NCBI GenBank assembly: GCA_030789695.1
Contig: CM061136.1
Location: 134,676,448 to 134,740,447, forward strand
Source of the DNA: Scilla litardierei
Taxonomy: Eukaryota > Streptophyta > Magnoliopsida > Asparagales > Asparagaceae
Reading direction: 5' to 3'
Length of the DNA stretch: 64,000 nucleotides
This document shows positions 1-10,504 of the stretch, piece by piece. Position numbers and translations under genes: made by a program. Numbering within the stretch: the stretch's first letter is position 1; every line of letters begins with the position of its first letter. The notes beneath the pieces are model-generated. The model was given only the letters and a program-made list of their open reading frames with translations, made no database searches and was not told where the DNA came from.

Positions 1-1098
1 TATCAAATCCAATCAAGGTATGTCATCACCACACTACGACCATTTCAAGACTCCTAGAACCCATCAACTTTGCCATGTCTTAATTCTATAAAGAAATGGA
101 GATAAGGATATGGGATTTTGTAGTTTTATATTGTTTTTGGCTATATAAAATTTCATATGCATTTTCTTTCTTTGTATACACCAGATAACTCAATATATAC
201 AAGAAGCGGCCTATGCATCCCAGACCAGACGGTCTTAGGGCATTAGGTTACGAAGAGCCCCTAGGGCCTTTTATTCAAGATATTTGTTTGATTTTTGTAT
301 TTTTGGGATTTTTGCAAACTCACGTGAACGCGATGGAATGCAAAGCATGATCAAAGATCATTTATTGGCTATTCATGAAAGAAAATGAAAAATCATAGAA
401 TATAGACATGGCTCGGTTTCAGGAATCTTAATCATCACAACTTTGGTTGTCGTGGGGTTATCCTATCTCTTTTGAATCACTAAATATCCATGAAGTAATA
501 GAATTATCAAGAAAAACACGCAGAAGTCAAATAATTTTCGAACTTGATTCATTCATTTTTAACTTAACTGTTTCTAGAATATGGTTGTGAAACTATGGAT
601 TCAACTATGAAAAAGCATATTAACAAAGATTCACTAATCAAGGAATTAAACTCTAATCTAACAGATATCAGAGTTCATAAAAAAATCCACGATATTTCAT
701 AGAAAATAAAGCATATGAGACATAACTATAAGAGTGAACATGGTTCATATGGAAAATACGAAGTGTGTTTCACGATGAAGCAAAGTGCGTGCACTATGCA
801 CTCCCCCAAGCTTAAACATCACATTGTCCTCAATGTGTGTATGATATAAATAGAGGACAACGATAAGAAAGGGGGGGGCACTCAATAAAATGGTCTCTCT
901 CCCCTAAGCTCAAACATCACATAAAAATTGGGGAGAGAGCGAAATAAACGCCAAATATAATGGTGGGCATGAGTGGTTGGGTGCAAAAGATAAATGAGCC
1001 GTTATATGGGGTGAATTTATTTAACTAGGAAAAACATATAAAATCTTATACGGTCCTCTTGCTGCCGAGAGGATCGTGATTATTTAAAACATAAAATT
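1..1098 (-). other. Noncoding 3' region of outer Athila-like element
   Basis: AT-rich sequence with no convincing ORF. Positions 797-836 hold, on the minus strand, a short inverted repeat (ACATTGAGGACAATGT) followed by AAGCTTGGGGGAGTG. A similar box lies at the same relative place in element A (6938-6972) and element B (46255-46292). It marks the change from coding to 3' noncoding sequence. No LTR is reached before the window edge. Confidence 0.6.
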
Positions 1099-1676
1099 CT
1101 ACACTACTGGATTGGTACCACCTGCAGCAAAAGGCGGATTCAGAATCTTTGCAGGTGCATGCAACTGCTCCAACTGCTCCTTCCATAGCTCTACCAGGTG
1201 CGTATCTCCACATGCTCCATCAGATTCCAGCAATACGGCTCCTAGCATCTCCCTAAGGACTCCACCTGTACCTTGTAAGAGATGAGCCGCATCAATCTGA
1301 TGTGGATAATTTTTCCCCAAAATAAATGTATTCCAGAGAGGGTCATCAACAATAGTATTTAAAATAAAAAATGGTTGACAACACTCCCCTGGAAATAAAT
1401 CTCTACTCTGATGCACCACGTTGATCAACTCCTCGTTTTTTTCCTCTGGTTCCTCAAGTAACTCTGGCATAATGGAGTGTGTCTCGTCAGGGTGCTCCTC
1501 ATCATCGTCAGACTCATCCCAGCGCACCTCCTGATCATATTCAAAGCGTCCATGTGTGCTAACTCCTCACCCGCCTCCTCGTATACGTCCCATTGTACCT
1601 CTTGATCATATGTATGTGTATCCTTTAAAAGGTGCAATGAGTCATTGAAATCCGAATCATAATAAATATCATACAC
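1099..1676 (-). pseudogene. Acidic ORF remnant of outer element
   Basis: Two overlapping minus-strand frames (1425-1676 and 1099-1527) encode acidic stretches rich in Asp and Glu, then a more globular C-terminal part of about 70 residues. The change of frame suggests one decayed reading frame. It lies downstream of the gag-like ORFs in the element's orientation. I do not recognise a family. It could be a degenerate gag C-terminus or an element-specific extra ORF. No zinc knuckle, protease DxGA or RT motif is present. Confidence 0.4.
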
Positions 1677-1942
1677 GGGAGGGGAATCAAATGTAAAGGG
1701 CGAGGAGGTGAAGACATCTCCCTGAATGGAAGCAGTAAGCTCTGGTGGGTGGTCCTCAGAGTCAATGGAAGGAAGATGGGCTACAGAAGCTCTGAAGGAG
1801 GAGGGTGACGCCCGGGATCCTCATGAATAGCTGTGTCCTCGTCTCGACGCATGACCTCCTCGGCGAAAGTCTCTGGATCCGCATGCAATATATAAAATAA
1901 ATATAGCTCGGCCTCCTCGCGATGCACTGCTTCGGCCTCCTC

Positions 1943-2317
1943 CTATGGTTCCTCTGGTATGGTAGGCAAAGTGAATTTCATCTTCTCCTTTTTATGCCTA
2001 TGTCTTCGTTTCCGTCCTGAAACTCGAGGCACTGGATGTTGTGGCTTGGCCCTCTCAATAGTAGGTGCAGGTGGATCTATGGGCTCCTGTATCTCGGCTA
2101 TGGTATAAAAGTGGGTCTTGTGCCCCTCAACTAGAGTGTAGACTCCATCATCAATTGTGCCTTTGGAAGAGATACGATGAGTAATAAAATTTTGAAGTCC
2201 GAGCTCAAAAGGGTCACCTGCCGTTATCGTTAATGGACCGGTGCATCGAACTGCGTCCACGATGCCTCTCAATAGGTCCATATATGTGTCCTCCTCTGGC
2301 AGCTCAGATGTCTCCAT
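1943..2317 (-). pseudogene. Gag-linked ORF with duplicated module and basic tail
   Basis: A 124-residue frame directly follows the stop of the upstream gag-like frame. Its first 70 residues repeat the C-terminal 60 residues of that ORF: both have a TGxLTxT motif, then an LxxFI stretch, then GTIxDGV and a HxYTI ending. After this comes a basic segment (SGRKRRHRHKKEKMK) that could bind nucleic acid or act as a nuclear-localisation signal. The two ORFs probably formed one protein, since a single stop separates them. Function beyond a gag-associated role is unknown. Confidence 0.45.
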
Positions 2318-2764
2318 CTATGGAGTGTTAATCGTGTAAAGGTGGATGTGATCACCTTCAAGTGAAGCACACACTCCATCTACGATAGTACCTGCATCAG
2401 AGACATTAGCCATAATAAAATCGATGAGTGCTTGGTCGGATGGTTTATCTATCGTAACGGTTAGCGAACCGGTAGATCGAGCATCATCTATCATTTGCTC
2501 CAAGGTTGTTGCCAGCTGCAGATCACTGAACTTTCCCACTTGCATCCTCTTCATAAACTCACGGGAGAGTCCCTTTAGTCTTCCAGCAAAGATATCAAGT
2601 AGCCTGGAACTGTCCCACTCATGGTCTGACTCTGTATGGAACATCCCTAGCATTCTTTCGAACTTCCGTAATGTATCTCTGAAGGACTCTCCATCAGCCT
2701 GATAGAATGTAGCGAGGTATATATATGACCGTATAAAACCCGGTCGTGTCTTTGAAAGTACCAT
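2318..2764 (-). pseudogene. gag: Athila-like gag fragment (outer element)
   Basis: This 148-residue frame begins about 205 bases downstream of the PBS in the element's orientation. Residues 22-95 have the spacing of the C-terminal half of the retrotransposon gag domain: a GESFRDTLRKFE segment, then a hydrophobic RLLDIFAGRL segment and an EFMKRMQVGKFSDLQLATTLEQM segment that lines up with the corresponding part of the A and B gag proteins. Gag forms the cytoplasmic particle that packages element RNA. The N-terminal gag half was not found in frame, so it is partial or badly decayed. The C-terminal 60 residues are repeated in the next ORF. Family assignment is by pattern only. Confidence 0.5.
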
Positions 2765-2970
2765 CGCTGCATCAACTGTACCTGATCAAGAAAAAATAGA
2801 CAACCTGGAAAAGACGTCAATGGTACAAAGAGAGATAAAGATAATAGTAATATCAGGTGGCGGTGAAAAATCTCTCGGTTTTTTGTAAAATTTTTTTAAA
2901 TTTTTTTATATGTTTTTTTCACAATCTAATCAACCTAATCGTGGTAAATAGATAATATGGAGAAACGCTT

Positions 2971-2987
2971 CCCCGGCAACGGCGCTA
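2971..2987 (-). other. Primer binding site, tRNA-Asp type (outer element)
   Basis: On the minus strand it reads TAGCGCCGTTGCCGGGG, the complement of the 3' end of plant tRNA-Asp(GTC) with one mismatch at the second base. It lies seven bases inside the predicted end of the 5' LTR, the same spacing as in elements A and B. Confidence 0.8.
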
Positions 2988-2993
2988 TAAACT

Positions 2994-3525
2994 TGATGCA
3001 TCTGGAACTAACTCCGAAATGATGTTGTTTACCGCAAGCGCACGGTATAGTGGCAAGCGGGTATCGAACACAGGGAGGCGGTGCTATACTACCTATCTAC
3101 TCCTAGGTTGAGTTAGACTTGCGGGTTTATTGGTGGAGTGTGGAGGGTCGTAATGGTGATGGATGCGAAGGTTGTGTCACTCAACGTTGCAAACATGGGG
3201 TTCCACACAAAGAAAGAAAGAAATAAAATACAAAAGGTTAGGGCTTAGGGCTCGCCACTAGGACCGTCGGAAGTCGACGCTAGGCTAGGACTCATACGTT
3301 GCATTGGTTTAATTGGGGATTTGTAGCATCTAGAAAGTGAATTCATGCGTCTAAACACCATTAATCTAACGTATCACATTAGCCAGTAGGGGCACACAAT
3401 ACGTGCATTAAGGATCTATAATATTCTTACCACTCTCGTGGTTTGAATGCTCTCAACTCATACCACTCTCGTGGGTAAGAGCTTCGAGGTATTTTGGTGG
3501 CTCTTATTGACGCAATGGCGGTAGC
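2994..3525 (-). repeat. Outer Athila 5' LTR, distal (U5) part
   Basis: The LTR resumes here after the insertion of element A. It ends ...ATCA next to the PBS. Near its end (3028-3085) it holds the tail motif shared by all four Athila-type LTRs in the window (GTTCGATACCCGC ... CGTGCGCTTGCGGTAA on the minus strand). At 3429-3442 and 3461-3477 lie two hairpins capped by GAGA. Bases 3521-3525 are the left copy of the element A target duplication. Confidence 0.75.
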
Positions 3526-5331
3526 TGATCGCCCGCCCCGAACAGACACTTGGGACGGGGGACTAACCAGTCTTACCGCAAGCGCACGGTGTAGCGGCGA
3601 GCGGGTATCGAACACGAGGAGGGCAAATGACGGTGTCTTCTTCAATTCACCTGGCTATAAGAACATTCGAGAAATATTCGCAATAAAGCGGTCACAGTCG
3701 TTCAATTGTATAAAGGAAATATCAAATTAATAAAGACGCCTAGGGATAGGGAATCCCCGCTACAAACCGTATCTCGTCATTGTGATTCGTAGGTTTCACA
3801 ATTGCTAGACTTGAAATTTAGGTGAACTAGTTGCAACTAAATGTAGAACCAAGCTCACGCTCTCGCGCTATTGCCGGTCTATAGCAAACCTAGGGTAGGG
3901 TCCAATCTCTTGCAAACCCTAACCTAGGCAGGCTAGCGTGAAGAACAACTTCATCGTTCAATTGTATCTCGAGCCCACTCTCGTGCAAACTCGAGCTACG
4001 ACCTAGGTTGGGATAGTTCCTACCCATCCAATCTCTTGCAAACGGGTATTGGTATAGAATTGCAATCGAAAACCCTAGTTTCGGTCCAATCTCTTGCAAA
4101 CCGATTCCGGAGAAACCCAATTGTAGCCCAATTCGAATTTCTAGGGCTTCCTATCGAGTTGGGATCCAATCTCTTGCAAATCCCAATCGGTATGAATCCC
4201 TAGCTATTCGTATTAAATCAATCCCAAACTAACCCTAATCAATTCTAGCAAGTATTTCACCAATTCGTCACAAATTAGAAATAGGGTTCGTAGGGTTCAT
4301 CCCTACGCCCTAAGACGATAAAACTACTCACAATTCATAATGCAAATCATTAGAAATTCAATAATAAAATCAATGGAATTCATTGCAATAGACAATATAT
4401 CAATAAAAATGAGGGTTTTAATAGAGAGAGAGACAAACCAATGAAGTTTCAATAGCATCCAACAAAATAACACTTTTGTCTCCCTCCAAAAAGCTCAATC
4501 TAATCTCCTAAAAAGTAATCTAAAAAAGGCTGCAAAAAGTTCTGAAAAAGCTCTACAAACTAGGTTAAAAACTGGGGTTAAATACCCCCCAAAATTGCCC
4601 AAAAAACTGTGACAAAATTGCCCCTGCGCAGCCTGAAAATCGCAATTTACGCTACAGGCAGCGCGGCTCACTCGACCGAGTGACAAATGTCATTCGGCCG
4701 AGTGACAAACCCTGACGGATTCCCGTAAGTCTGGACTTTTGGGGTCGGCTCCTCGGGAGTCACTCGGCCGAGTGACTTTCTTTGCTTCGGCCGAGGGGAC
4801 TTCTTCACTCGACCGAGTCGGAACTCGGGACTGCACTGACGGATTACAGTAAGTCTGGGATTTTCGCTTGCCGTCGTCTTGATGCCACTCGGGCGAGTGG
4901 TGTCTCCGTGGTTCGGCCGAGTGGGCTGGCGATGGTCGGCCGAGTGCACGCTGATACTCTATCTTTTGCGTGTCCGATCTGGCCGGCCGAGCGGGCTGTC
5001 GATGGTCGGCCGAGTGACTCCTTCACTCGGCCGAGTGGCATGCTGAAATGCCCAATCTTCGTATTTTTGATCCCTCGTCGCTCCTACGACGTTCTTTCTT
5101 CTTCCACTCCTCTCCAATTGCAGAATTCCCCTCAAAAGAGTCACGGGTGACACTCCGGAGTGGGTGCATCTCAGAATCACTCCAAATCGCTCCAAATCTT
5201 CTGAAATACGACAAAAACAAGAAATCGTGAAAAGCATCGCAATATTGTCGAATAATCGTGAAAAACGCGATATGGGCGATATAAATGACATGCAAACATG
5301 CAGAAAAAAGGTGTAAAATATGGAGTGATCA
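3526..5331 (-). repeat. Element A 3' LTR (1806 bp)
   Basis: Runs from TGATCACTCC (5331) to ...GATCA (3526). From the LTR start it contains a palindrome array (about 5040 down to 4671, CACTCGGCCGAGTG and variants), a TATA-like box TATTTAAC (4577-4585), then, in the transcribed part, five hairpins with the TTGCAAGAGATTGG core (about 4185-3893), and the conserved Athila LTR tail (about 3630-3570). Length agrees with the 5' copy (1808 bp). Confidence 0.9.
4671..5040 (-). promoter_or_regulatory. CTCGGCCGAG palindrome array upstream of TATA (A 3' LTR)
   Basis: About a dozen copies or variants of the self-complementary core CTCGGCCGAG are spaced irregularly over 370 bp. The TATA-like box lies about 90 bp downstream on the minus strand. 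Equivalent arrays occur at 51696-52068 (A 5' LTR), 14512-14902 and 48169-48560 (element B LTRs). Position fits the U3 promoter region. A role as protein-binding sites is inferred. Confidence 0.65.
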
Positions 5332-5346
5332 AAATCCCCCAAGCTT
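5332..5346 (-). other. Polypurine tract of element A
   Basis: On the minus strand AAGCTTGGGGGATTT abuts the 3' LTR start. The same sequence precedes the 3' LTR of element B (47860-47874). It is the expected plus-strand DNA primer. Confidence 0.85.
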
Positions 5347-7264
5347 ACCTCTTACTCGTCCTCGAGGAAGATGAGTAAGAAGCGCACCCGGTGGATAAAG
5401 ATAATGGAAACGATGGAAAAATGAAAAGTGAAAAAAAGAAAAACAAAATAGAAAACGAGGAAGGAAGCTGCTAGATCATTTTTCTTAGGACGTGGGTTTT
5501 GCTTACTCATATAGCACGCATCGAATACAAAATACATGTCAAAGACTTTTATCTCGATATCATAGTATAATGGTGCATTTGAAATAGAAAACCCAAGAAT
5601 ATCAATATAGCATGAAAATTGGAATAATTCTTGAATTAACATCTTCTGAAGCATCTAAAGCGGTATACAAAATCGTAGATTACACACTTTTCAATTGAAT
5701 GCTTTCTATAAGGAGTATAAGAGATATCACACAATAGAGTAGTAAGAATAGAAAAGTGTGGTTTTCATGAAATGAATGCTAAGCGTAGATTTCTGGATTT
5801 CGTGAAACTTTTAGCAATCTCGCCGAGTATAAAATATTACTTAGCCTAGGTTGTCATGCACCGTCTAGTAGTCACTCTCTCCCCCATCATATGATCCTCT
5901 TCCCCAAGCTTATCCATAAGCGTGATGGCATAAACAAAACAATATTTACATCCACGTTTCTTATGAAGCTCCAAAAGTCAAAGAAATAAAAAATAAAAGC
6001 AAAAGAGGGAAGAAAGAGAGAAAGGGTATGAGATGGGATCGTTTTCGAACTTCTTTTCTCTTTTCTTTTCTTTTTCTCAAATCTTTTTCTTTTTCTCTTT
6101 TTTTTTTCATTTCAAATGATATATATACACAAATGATCCCAAATCAAAAGAGAAGGATATACAAGTATTTTTTTCTTTTTGGTTTTGGGGAAATTGGAGC
6201 ATGGGATATAATAACGGGGGGATGCCAATAATAGAATCGCTAAGGGGAGATTCACCAATGAATTTAAAAATAGAGAAATAATGTTCAAGATATGTGGAGA
6301 AAGAATTAAATGCATCTCTCGGTTCACTCTATAGGACGTGCATGACAACTTCAGCAGGGTAATTTAATCTACTCAGTTTAATCTCAAAAAGCAAACTAGT
6401 CCAGATATATCAATGCTAGCAAACATTCAATCAACCTGAAGTGAAGCGTACAAATCATGCAATAAGAAGTGATATGAGAAAAGAAAGCAGTACTCCAGAT
6501 ATAAGCAATCAATGCATGAATCTTGGTGTGTTTTCTATGATAGCATACATATGAATCATCAGACATCAGCTAATAGTAGAATTTCATCCATTTTCATACG
6601 GAAAAAGAAGTGGGTTACTATTTCTAAATGCAAAGCAGAACATAGCATATGATATCAGAAACAAAAGCTATGACATGACAAAATTAGCATGCATATAGAG
6701 AAAAGCTAACACCACGTCATCGTCATCACAGAAAAATCATCTCTAGCAAAAGATGAAAGAAATAAAGATAAAGGAAAACAGGACTATTTACAATGCAGCA
6801 CACAAAGAAAATAAGAAAAACGTGATGCATGGTAAAAAAAATGAAAAAGTGATGAAAATGGGTGCAAAAGCGGAAAAGACGTGAAAAAAACTAAAAATAA
6901 AGGTGATAAAAGCAAAAAGTGTGAGAACTCACTCCCCCAAGCTAAAGTGCACAGTGTCCTCAATGTGCAAAGTGTGGCACACTGAGAGACGTGAAATGGG
7001 TGGGGTGGGTGAGGATGCATGCATGATATAAAAAAGGAAAAATAAACAAAAAAAAATATATGATGCGGATAGGAATGATGCATGCAAAGATCCAGGTAAT
7101 GTGTCACCAAAAATACTCTCCCTCTCTCCCAAAAAGGATATAAAATGATGTGAGCAAGATAGGGACCAAAATAGTGAGGGGAGGGGGTGGGGGCAAAAAT
7201 CTCCAGGACCAGCAGAAAATGGGCAGCATAACGACAAAAAAGATCAATGTCATCAAGGGTGTGC
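5347..7264 (-). other. 3' noncoding region of element A
   Basis: About 1.9 kb of AT-rich sequence between ORF2 and the PPT, colinear with 45956-47859 of element B. It holds the conserved box at about 6938-6972 (inverted repeat around GAGGACACTGTG followed by AGCTTGGGGGAGTG on the minus strand). Small ORFs here are compositional and are not preserved as proteins between A and B. Confidence 0.75.
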
Positions 7265-9279
7265 CTAAGCTGGTGGTGCTGCACCATCTCCGTCCTGTGG
7301 CGGAGGTGGTGGTGGAGGTGGTGGTCGAGGTGTCGGCTGGGTGGGTGGGTGTAGTGGAGGGAGTCGCGCCAGGATCTGATTCAGGCAAGCCTGAATATCG
7401 GGAAGCATGGCGACGCGGGACTCCACGGAACTGACCGTGGCAGAGAGAGCCCTAAAATCGCCTCTGAGTCCACTCACCGCCCCCTCAAGAGCACGAAGGC
7501 TCTGAAGTAGAGTGTCGGGGGGTGGTGGAGTGGAGGGACAAACAGGTCTAGGCTGTGAAGGACGGGGCTGTCGGACACAGGCAGTGTAAGTAATCGGCCC
7601 AGCAGGAAAGTGCGGGAAGGGGGCTGTGCTCACTAGTGGATGCCCAGCCGCAGTGTGAGGCTGGGACGCAGGCTAGGACGAGGAGGCAGCAGCAGTAGTG
7701 GTGGAAGACAAAATCGGCGACGAGGCAGGAAGAGAGGTCAGTGACACAGGTGTGTGGACAGTCGTCACGACACTCTCGGATAGGACAACTGCGGTGGAGA
7801 TAGAAGGGTCGACCACTGGGGAGGAAGTGTAAGGACCAAAAGGTGACACCCCAGCGGATAGCAAGCTGGATAGGGTCTGCACAACAGCAGGGAAGGGAGG
7901 CTCGCCGCTCTCGAGGATAGTGGGTGGACGCTCGAGAAGAAGTGGGGAAATAGGCTCAACCGAGATAGGCACAGCAGTGGTGGTGGTGGACGTGGTGGAC
8001 GACTCAGCAAGGGTACTCCTGACACTGACAGAAGTGGGGACAGAAGTGTCAGGAGGTGCAGACAGTGCAGGCTCGGGCTGAGGGATCACGGGGTCAGCAG
8101 GAGGTGCAGGGGGTGCATGGGGTGCCTGCTCAGCGCCCTCAGCCTCAAGTACGTAGGCAGCTGGGATGAGGAGATCCATCGCTGGGATCCAATCCTCGTG
8201 GGCTGGTCCTATATTGTCCGAGCGGGGCTTGGGAGGATCATGTAATCAGCACTAAAAGGACCGTGCAACCACACCCAGTGCCGCTGGCCGTGGGGACGAA
8301 GCATCTTCATCCGGGCCATGACGTCTATCGAGAGTGAAGTGGGGCCCAGGGCTCGTCGAAGGTCAGCAGGTAGGTCCACGTCAGTCATCAGGGCTAGCAG
8401 AGTAATCAGACCGCCGCAGCAAATAGGTGAGCGAGCGCCCACCGAAATGATGATGCGGTCTAAAAACCAGCTAGCAATATCAATCTCAACGGCGGGGACA
8501 AGGTCGTCGCTACCCCTATCCAGAACTCTGGGGCGAGTCATCGCGTAGAGCATGTAGAGCTCATGCGTAGACATCGTCCCAGGCTCGTACCTCGCCAAGA
8601 AAGTGGTCACCATGAGGCGCTGCGCTATGTGGAGGCAGGGGTGCAGGATGGCTGAGGCCTTGGCCCTACTAGGGTCAAAGCCATGGTGGGAGCCCGTGAT
8701 CCATGTCCAGAATGTGGAAGTGTCGAACGAAGGTGGTGGGATGTGAGTGGGTGCGTAGGCTCGGTCGGGGACATGGACATCGGGCCACTGGAAGAACGCA
8801 CGAAGCATGGCGAGAGTGACCTTGCACTCTCGATCCATCAGACGGAATGTGCATCCTCCAGGGGTCCGGGCTATCGAGCTAAGAACCTCAAGTTCCGGAC
8901 GGACGTAGGTGTCCGTCGACACAGACAAGAAGTCGCGCCAACCCAAGTTGTCATACAACATGAGCATCCCCTCTAGTACCCCTAGGCGATCAAGTTCTGC
9001 TAAGTGTGTGAACCTAGAGGGCACTATCGAGCGCTAGGCGATACGCTCAAATCGGATGCGCTGTGCGTCGTCTCTGAACGTGATCCCCAGCGGCCCGACG
9101 GCGGGAGCCGGTGGTGGCTGTGCGTGGATGGGATCGGCGGGAAGCGGCTGTGTGGGTGGTGGTGGCTGTGGCGGGCTAGGTGGAGGGGATTCCTCCCTAG
9201 CGTGAGAGGGGCCGGCATCATCGGTCCTCTTCCGCTTGGAAGAGGCTCCCCGCGTGTGTGGCCTAGTACGGGGCGGCAT
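7265..9279 (-). pseudogene. ATHILA ORF-1-like protein (ORF2 of element A), decayed
   Basis: The reading frame starts at 9279 (MPPRTRP...). It has a Pro-rich N-terminus with a KRKR nuclear-localisation-like motif, then a globular region with FRDD...RFERIA, SRFTHLAELDRLGVLEGML, YVRPELEVLSSIA, FRLMDRECKVTLAMLRAFF, and later SRAKASAILHPCLHIAQRLM and GGLITLLALM. These fit the ATHILA ORF-1 (PF03078-type) family of Athila elements. A long Ser/Thr/Pro-rich linker and a C-terminal helical segment before a poly-Pro tail follow. Breaks: TAG at about 9034, a stop at 8209, TAG at about 7673; element B has sense codons at the first and third. Function is unknown; it occupies the place of the envelope-like gene in longer Athila elements. 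The family assignment comes from remembered motif order, not a search. Confidence 0.75.
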
Positions 9280-9811
9280 GTGTGCCGCGAGTGCTCACCC
9301 AACAGAAATATAATGCGGCGTGCTCAATAAAAGGAATGAGTGTACCTGAACACGTCGCAAGAGCAAATCAGCAAGTGCGTACGAAGAGCACCGCCTCTGC
9401 GAAGCTAAAAGTGCGTCCTGAAGCTCCCCAAAGCTCCCCCAAGATAGCCTGCACATCAAACAATGATATCAGCAGATAATATTCGAAATACATGGGTGAG
9501 ATGGGGTATAATAGATAAATAAAGAAGTTAAGTTGGGTTAGGGGCTCAATGGGCGTACGGATCGTCAAAAATGGGAGAAAATGGAGCTAAGGGGCAAAAT
9601 TGGGGTTGCAGGCGGTCGTCCGACGGCGAGGGTACTCGCCGGAGGTCGGGGCGTCGGCGGGAGGTGCTCGCCGGTGGTGGTCGGTCGAGTGGGGCCGGCG
9701 GCGAGGTGATTCGGGTGAGGGGGGTGACGATCGCGAGCGAGGGGAGAGGAAACGTCGTTGGGCTTGGGTGGAATTGGGGAATTAGTTGCATTGAAATTCG
9801 CATCGAGCCCG
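9280..9811 (-). other. Leader between internal TATA box and ORF2 (element A)
   Basis: GC-rich sequence downstream of the TATA-like box and upstream of the ORF2 start, colinear with 43409-43934 in element B. It includes a shared GGGGAGCTT-type repeat (9422-9444 in A, 43768-43793 in B). No ORF is conserved here. I read it as an untranslated leader of an internal transcript, which is inference. Confidence 0.5.
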
Positions 9812-10190
9812 CAGCGATATATATAGGGGCAGTTACGACTCGGCCGAGTGACTATGTTACTCGGCCGTGTGACGTAACGTTAAAAAAATTTAAATTTCTC
9901 CCCGCCACTTATGACTCGGCCAGTGGATTTTGTTCACTCGGCCGAAGGGAGAAAACTCCTTCGGCCGAGTGGCAGAAGCTACTCGGTAATTCTCGCCCTA
10001 GGAGGGTATCTGTTTCCCTCGGCCGAGTGACTAAACGTACTCGGCCGAGTGGCAGTTAATACGAAATGCACAAAAAGGACAGAGAGTTGGTTCCGTAGAA
10101 TTTCCTGGTTGGTGTCCCACTTGGCCGAATGGGGTCCTTTGCTCGGCCGAGTCGCATATGATACTCGGCCGAGTGGCATGCTGTTTTCTG
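9812..10190 (-). promoter_or_regulatory. Internal palindrome array with TATA box (element A)
   Basis: On the minus strand about nine CTCGGCCGAG cores (10185-9838) lead to CCTATATATATCG (9815-9829), then the ORF2 leader. The same order is seen in element B (43048-43408) and in the LTRs of both. A second promoter serving ORF2 is the simplest reading, because ORF2 lies more than 6 kb from the LTR start in the uninterrupted element. Confidence 0.6.
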
Positions 10191-10504
10191 CTTCGGGGCT
10201 CCGTTTTCGCTCTACTCTCTGTTTTTATTCCTCCAGTTGGTTTCTTCCTCCTCCCAAGGCCTGAGCGCATTCATGAAGCGCTCTTTCTTGCCTCTATCTT
10301 CCTCCATATGAGAGATCTCCTTTTCTCCTCTCCTGTCATAGAAATAAGACCAGTTGTCACGATTTTTATGGGCAAAAAGACTCTAAAAACTAACAAAAGT
10401 CTAAACCAAAAATGAAAATCAAATAAAAATAATGCAAAAACCGTCAGGTTGCCTCCCGACAAGCGCTCGTTAAGGTCTTGAGCTAGACCCCCTTGGATTT
10501 TCAA
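10191..10504 (-). other. Spacer between protease ORF and internal array (element A)
   Basis: About 300 bp with no conserved ORF, colinear with 42755-43047 in B. In a full Athila element the RT, RNase H and integrase genes would follow the protease here. No remnant of those domains is visible on either strand. Confidence 0.6.

Noticed and set aside
4668..5150. Many short ORFs on both strands with repeated words such as LGRV, TRPSE and HSAE (also near 9979-10270, 14504-14892, 43161-43445, 48099-48549, 51680-52260)
   Set aside because: They are translations of the CTCGGCCGAG palindrome array, which is open in several frames on both strands. No codon-level conservation.
7265..9279. A host gene encoding a Pro-rich nuclear protein
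   Set aside because: The same ORF lies at the same place in element B, between protease and 3' LTR, so it belongs to the retroelement.
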